Positions 7,403 through 10,024 of a DNA stretch of 10,024 nt are shown in pieces. A program made the position numbers and the translations under genes. The notes beneath the pieces are model-generated. The model worked only from the letters and a program-made list of their open reading frames with translations. It was not told the origin of the DNA and did not search any database. The stretch spans positions 1 to 10,024 of the forward strand of contig CAIXDD010000245.1 in NCBI GenBank assembly GCA_903918155.1. Reading direction: 5' to 3'. Source of the DNA: an uncultured Hyphomicrobiales bacterium (GTDB lineage: Bacteria > Pseudomonadota > Alphaproteobacteria > Rhizobiales > Beijerinckiaceae). How positions within the stretch are numbered: position 1 is the stretch's first letter; every line of letters begins with the position of its first letter.

Positions 7403-7426
7403 CGTTTGGTTTACGAAATGCAAACG
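7403..7426. repeat. Inverted repeat CGTTTG...CAAACG
   Basis: The perfect 6-bp arms CGTTTG (7403-7408) and CAAACG (7421-7426) enclose 12 nt. Inside them, TTT (7410-7412) and AAA (7416-7418) can pair further. It could be an operator or a hairpin. It is about 100 nt upstream of both flanking start codons. No T-run follows on either strand, so it is unlikely to be a terminator. Confidence 0.45.
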
Positions 7427-7467
7427 AAAGCGCGGCCGCCCGGCGGCTGTGCGCAGCAGCGGAAATG

Positions 7468-7496
7468 TTGCCTGCGCTGATGACTCCTGCCATAAA
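7468..7496 (+). promoter_or_regulatory. Candidate promoter for the unknown membrane protein
   Basis: TTGCCT (7468-7473), a 17-nt spacer and CATAAA (7491-7496) resemble a sigma70-type promoter. Transcription would begin near 7503, about 25 nt before the ATG at 7528. Found by eye; no independent support. Confidence 0.4.
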
Positions 7497-7527
7497 TCAA
7501 AATAGCTAAGTCAAAGCTGGTGCAAGC

Positions 7528-7998
7528 ATGAACAGGGCGCAAGAGCACTTGTCAGCGTTGATTAAGTACGCGTCGATATGCAATGGCACAGCCCTGTTGG
7601 CAGCTTTCGGCACGATGGGAAAGGCGCCCATCGTTCCTCTCGGCGCATCGGTTGGCAAGTTGCCTCTATGGTGCTTTTCGCTTGGCTTATTCGCGAGCGG
7701 CCTTCACTTAGTTTTCTGCTTCGTACTGGAAACGGCTACCGAGGCTGCCAAGCTTTCCGACAAACTGCCCAAGCGTTCTGAATTACAAAGAATTAGAATC
7801 AGCGCGCTGGAATTAGGAAAGCTGTTTCCCGATTGCGCACGAATTGAGGCTGAATCTGAAGATATCAGGACTAAGTTGGCTGGGATGGGTCTCGAAGTCA
7901 AAGTCACCGGAGCTCTTCGGTCGATGACAGAAATGCTCCTTTGGCTTTCATATCTTCTGTTCTTCGTTGGATTATTCACCGCAGTGTGGGCTGTTTGA
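7528..7998 (+). CDS. Unrecognised small membrane protein in an AT-rich segment
   Basis: I do not recognise this 156-residue protein. It has two clear hydrophobic helices: residues 46-69 (LPLWCFSLGLFASGLH onward) and 134-156 at the very C-terminus. A weaker one may lie at about 15-37. The middle part (70-130) is charged and mainly helical in appearance, with several basic and acidic residues, and probably lies in the cytoplasm. Composition and codon use differ strongly from the neighbours: 7741-7800 has 27 G+C of 60, against 42 of 60 in 8461-8520. Codons such as AGA, ATA and TTA, rare nearby, occur here. No good Shine-Dalgarno site precedes the ATG. It lies next to a tRNA 3' end, so horizontal acquisition is plausible. 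It has no companion gene in the window. Confidence 0.6.
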   Translation: MNRAQEHLSALIKYASICNGTALLAAFGTMGKAPIVPLGASVGKLPLWCFSLGLFASGLHLVFCFVLETATEAAKLSDKLPKRSELQRIRISALELGKLFPDCARIEAESEDIRTKLAGMGLEVKVTGALRSMTEMLLWLSYLLFFVGLFTAVWAV

Positions 7999-8062
7999 TA
8001 CGCCTTGGCCCAACAAGTCGAAGCGCGTTCATGGACAGACCCTAGTCAACATCAGCTACAAT

Positions 8063-8085
8063 CGTCTTGATCAGAGCGGTTTTTT
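8063..8085 (+). terminator. Possible weak terminator after the unknown membrane protein
   Basis: CGTCT (8063-8067) can pair with AGA-G-CG (8073-8078, one bulged G), followed by six T (8080-8085). The stem is short, so efficiency is doubtful. The T-run fits + strand termination about 65 nt after the stop at 7998 and before the antisense tRNA gene. Confidence 0.35.
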
Positions 8086-8122
8086 GTCGTTGACCCAGAT
8101 ATTTAGGCAGAAAGGGTATGAA

Positions 8123-8199
<77 letters not shown>

Positions 8200-8200
8200 G

Positions 8201-8212
8201 GACCTTTCGGTC
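8201..8212 (-). other. Leader hairpin directly before the tRNA
   Basis: GACC-GAAA-GGTC on the - strand forms a 4-bp stem capped by a GNRA (GAAA) tetraloop. It ends 1 nt before the mature 5' end at 8199, within the short leader that RNase P would remove. Confidence 0.45.
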
Positions 8213-8221
8213 GGCGCGCGT

Positions 8222-8250
8222 GATTTACGTCTCAGGCGCCTGTCTGTCAA
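8222..8250 (-). promoter_or_regulatory. Sigma70-type promoter of tRNA-Ala
   Basis: On the - strand, a perfect consensus -35 TTGACA (8250-8245), a spacer of exactly 17 nt and a -10 TAAATC (8227-8222) are present. Transcription should start near 8214-8215, giving a leader of about 15 nt before the tRNA. A small hairpin, CGCAT-CTTT-ATGCG (8251-8264), abuts the -35 on its upstream side. Confidence 0.8.
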
Positions 8251-8335
8251 CGCATCTTTATGCGCTCGCAGCCGCCTCCTTGCCCATGAGCGAAGTCGCA
8301 GGTACATCCGGGAGCTGCTCGGACGGAGATCACGC

Positions 8336-8632
8336 ATGCGGGCCATTCTGGACGTCATTCTGCTCGTACTGAACCTCTACACCTGGGTGATCGTCGCCTC
8401 GGCAGTCCTGTCGTGGCTGCTGGCGTTCAATGTCGTGAACTACGGCAATGGCCTGGTCCGCTCCATCTGGACGACGCTGCAGGCGCTCACCGAGCCCGTG
8501 CTGCGCCCAATCCGGGAACGGCTGCCGCGCATGGGGGCGCTCGACATTTCGCCCATCATTCTGCTGCTCGGGATTTTCTTCCTCGAGCGGGTCATCCTCT
8601 ATTACGTTTATCCCAGCGTCGGGCGGTTTTGA
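8336..8632 (+). CDS. yggT: YggT-family integral membrane protein
   Basis: The product has 98 residues, the usual length for a single YggT repeat. There are two membrane helices (about 5-29 and 70-92) flanking a conserved amphipathic segment. The family hallmark is the TEPVLRPIRERLPRMGALDISPIILL region (about 52-76). Homologues are linked to osmotic stress tolerance and, in bacteria with SepF, to envelope or division contexts (CcmB3/YlmG-type proteins); the molecular role is uncertain. GGAGA (8325-8329) lies 6 nt from the ATG. The gene is divergent from tRNA-Ala and overlaps the next gene by 4 nt, so the two are translationally coupled. Confidence 0.93.
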   Translation: MRAILDVILLVLNLYTWVIVASAVLSWLLAFNVVNYGNGLVRSIWTTLQALTEPVLRPIRERLPRMGALDISPIILLLGIFFLERVILYYVYPSVGRF

Positions 8633-8994
8633 GCGCTGCCCCCTGGACCAAATCCGCCGACGGACTCCTGCTGTCCATTCGCCTGACGTCCAAGTCTGCG
8701 CGCGATGAAATCTGCGGCGTGGAAAGTCTTTCCGACGGACGGCGCGTCCTGAAGGCCAAGGTGCGCGCGGCGCCGGAACATGGCGAGGCCAATTCCGCTC
8801 TCGCCCGGCTCGTGGCGCAGCTGCTGGGTTCGCCGCGATCCTCCGTGACGCTGGCGACGGGCGGGACGAGCCGGCTCAAATCCATCCGGATCATGGGAGA
8901 CCCGGAGGCTTTGGAGCGCCGCCTCACGCAAGCGCTGGAGGCCTCAGCAGCGTCAGCCGCCGGGAAGTTTGAAAAACGTCAGAACCGTTCGTGA
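8629..8994 (+). CDS. yggU: YggU/DUF167-family protein, TTG start
   Basis: The product has 121 residues. The family pattern is clear: LLLSIRLTSKSARDEICGV, then VLKAKVRAAPEHGEANSAL (about 42-59), and the second block SVTLATGGTSRLKSIRI (about 72-88). The fold is a small alpha+beta domain; the function is not established. No ATG is available in a sensible place. The TTG at 8629-8631 overlaps the yggT stop (TTGA), giving a product that begins MSAAPWTKSADG and places the conserved core at the usual distance. The yggT-yggU order is widely conserved. The C-terminal tail of about 25 residues (alanine-rich, then FEKRQNRS) is beyond the family core, and its DNA overlaps the convergent gene by 42 bp. Confidence 0.88.
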   Translation: MSAAPWTKSADGLLLSIRLTSKSARDEICGVESLSDGRRVLKAKVRAAPEHGEANSALARLVAQLLGSPRSSVTLATGGTSRLKSIRIMGDPEALERRLTQALEASAASAAGKFEKRQNRS

Positions 8995-9843
8995 CGTGCT
9001 CACGTCGCGGTTTTGCCCCTGAATGCGGGCGCCCGCGGCGCGCACGGGCGGCACATGCCCGCCGCCCACGATGCGCAAGAGGCGCACGGGTTCGGCGCAG
9101 CCGCTGAAACTCTCCGCCACCACGCGCGATCCGTCGCCGCGATCCCGGTCCGGAAGCTCGGAACGCACGCGTCGGGGCGCGCAAGCCGACGCTTTCGCAA
9201 ACACGTTCGCCACGGCCTCCACGCTCGCCAGAGGCCCGGCATATCCGGGCAGATCGCCCATGCCGCCGTCGATGGGCACCCTTTTGTCCGCGGCGCCCGC
9301 GATGAACAGCGCCGGTATGGGCTTGGCTGGCCGACAGGCCTCCAGCGCATCGGGCGAAAGGCTGGTGAGAATGGCCGCGACCCCGGCATATCCGCCTGCG
9401 CCGCAAACAGCCTGCAGGGCGACGGCGCCGCCCGACCCGACGCCGACGAGATAGACGCGGCTTCGATCGGCCAGCGCATTGCTGGCGACCTCCTCGACGA
9501 GACGCCGCAGATACGCGATCTCCCGCGCCGCGCCATCGGCGGCGCTGAAGGTCCACACTCCGTCGAGCGGCTCCGCATGAACGAAAATGCCGCCGTTTTC
9601 CGCAAAGCGCTCGAAGCGCAACGCGCGTCGCCAGATCGGCGCGTTACGGGCCGCATCCTGCAAGAGAATGATCACGGGGCGCGTCTTGCGGCGAAGGCGC
9701 GCCTTCTCCACGAGAAAGGCGGAGCGCTCCACGCCGTCCACGGTGAAGACGATGCGCCCGCTCGCCGCGGCGGCGGGCGCCTGCGGAGCAAGGGCGAGCG
9801 CGCCGCCAGCCAGAAAAACCAAAAGCGGGACACGCCAGAGCAT
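8953..9843 (-). CDS. Exported alpha/beta-hydrolase-like protein (PHB depolymerase/LpqC-like), active site degenerate
   Basis: The product has 296 residues. It starts with a signal peptide, MLWRVPLLVFLAGGALALAPQAPAAAA, so it is exported. The layout matches LpqC/PHB-depolymerase-like esterases: a first strand RPVIILLQDAARNA (about 56-69), DRSRVYLVGVGSGG (126-139), IAGAADKRVP (181-190) and GGGH (260-263). However, family members normally have LHG where this has LQD, and G-x-S-x-G-G where this has GVGSGG, which places glycine at the serine position. The acid (Asp186) and histidine (His263) seem kept. The start at 9843 is chosen over 9873 because GGAGG (complement of 9850-9854) lies 6 nt upstream. 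Cysteines 147, 170, 221 and 249 could form disulfides. The 3' end overlaps yggU. Confidence 0.8.
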   Translation of the reverse strand: MLWRVPLLVFLAGGALALAPQAPAAAASGRIVFTVDGVERSAFLVEKARLRRKTRPVIILLQDAARNAPIWRRALRFERFAENGGIFVHAEPLDGVWTFSAADGAAREIAYLRRLVEEVASNALADRSRVYLVGVGSGGAVALQAVCGAGGYAGVAAILTSLSPDALEACRPAKPIPALFIAGAADKRVPIDGGMGDLPGYAGPLASVEAVANVFAKASACAPRRVRSELPDRDRGDGSRVVAESFSGCAEPVRLLRIVGGGHVPPVRAAGARIQGQNRDVSTSRTVLTFFKLPGG

Positions 9844-9889
9844 CAGAAACCTCCGCCCCTGTCCGCATTTCACGCCGTCCGCAACGCCG

Positions 9890-9908
9890 GTCGCCCCTAT
9901 CGGGCGAC
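9890..9908 (-). other. Hairpin downstream of the glutaredoxin gene
   Basis: A perfect 7-bp stem GTCGCCC/GGGCGAC with a 5-nt loop lies 17 nt after the glutaredoxin stop on the - strand. No T-run follows, so it may act as an RNA-stabilising 3' hairpin or a weak terminator. It sits between that gene and the exported hydrolase-like gene. Confidence 0.4.
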
Positions 9909-9925
9909 GACCCGACTCAACATGT

Positions 9926-10024
9926 TCAGGTCTGCGGTTGCTGCGTGACGGGCACGCCGGCTTCGACGAAATGACTCGCCAGCTCGCCGGTCTGGAACAT
10001 TTCCCGCACGATGTCGCAGCCGCC
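9926..10024 (-). CDS. grxD: Monothiol glutaredoxin (Grx4/GrxD type), C-terminal part only
   Basis: The last 32 residues are visible, beginning GGCDIVREMFQTGELASHFVEAG and ending TQQPQT before the TGA at 9926-9928. The GGCDI...EM...GEL block is the glutathione-binding C-terminal motif of CGFS-type monothiol glutaredoxins. These bind and transfer [2Fe-2S] clusters, often with BolA. The CGFS active site and the start lie beyond the right edge. The tail PVTQQPQT is a variable end. The gene runs in the same direction as the hydrolase-like gene, with 82 nt between them. Confidence 0.9.
   Translation of the reverse strand, partial: GGCDIVREMFQTGELASHFVEAGVPVTQQPQT

Larger units (their letters stand above)
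7299..7527. other. Divergent AT-richer intergenic region
   Basis: These 229 nt separate the outer-membrane protein gene (- strand) from the unknown membrane protein gene (+ strand). The region must hold both promoters. It is less GC-rich than the flanking operons and contains an inverted repeat (7403-7426) and a short tandem TATCGC repeat (7389-7400). I could not assign a convincing promoter for the outer-membrane protein gene. No small ORF with a ribosome site was evident. Confidence 0.5.

Noticed and set aside
7704..7979. A 91-codon ORF on the - strand inside the AT-rich block
   Set aside because: It has no ribosome site and a serine-rich product without a fold signature. The + strand ORF covering it has plausible membrane helices and a candidate promoter.

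Overview
The window is high-GC and gene-dense. It reads as a chromosomal segment of an alphaproteobacterium, most likely Hyphomicrobiales (Rhizobiales). This rests on a Bradyrhizobium/Methylocystis-style 'DLPRR...WSGFYAGVNAGYGWG' outer-membrane protein, ccmAB-type cytochrome c maturation genes, an alphaproteobacterial-style YggT/YggU pair, and a parvulin PPIase gene directly upstream of argJ. The genus cannot be fixed from the sequence alone; this is an inference from protein style.

Left part, + strand (1-2057): the 3' end of ccmA overlaps ccmB by ATGA. These two form the heme-exporter ABC module. Next come three small genes in tight succession: a YciI-family protein, an EVE-domain protein (gap of 3 nt) and a four-helix DUF1761-type membrane protein (gap of 14 nt). 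ccmC does not follow ccmB here.

Middle part, - strand (2062-7298): reading right to left, these are an Omp25/31-like beta-barrel protein with a strong intrinsic terminator after it, rlmN, and then a probable operon of four genes. The operon holds an exported parvulin PPIase, argJ (arginine biosynthesis), a small lipoprotein with a carboxypeptidase-regulatory-like segment, and a MutT/Nudix hydrolase. The DUF1761 gene and mutT end tail-to-tail, 4 nt apart.

Right part: a visibly AT-richer stretch (about 7300-8123) carries one unrecognised small membrane protein. It lies directly at the 3' side of a tRNA-Ala(CGC) gene (- strand), which has a textbook promoter. Then follow yggT and yggU (+ strand, overlapping through a TTG start). 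An exported alpha/beta-hydrolase-like protein (- strand) has a degenerate active site, and its 3' end overlaps yggU by 42 bp. Last is the C-terminus of a monothiol glutaredoxin (- strand), cut by the window edge.

Most of the window is ordinary housekeeping content. I see no CRISPR array, insertion sequence, phage gene or obvious new multi-gene system. The parts that most deserve a second look are the AT-rich tRNA-adjacent segment with its unknown membrane protein and the PHB-depolymerase/LpqC-like protein that seems to have lost its catalytic signature.
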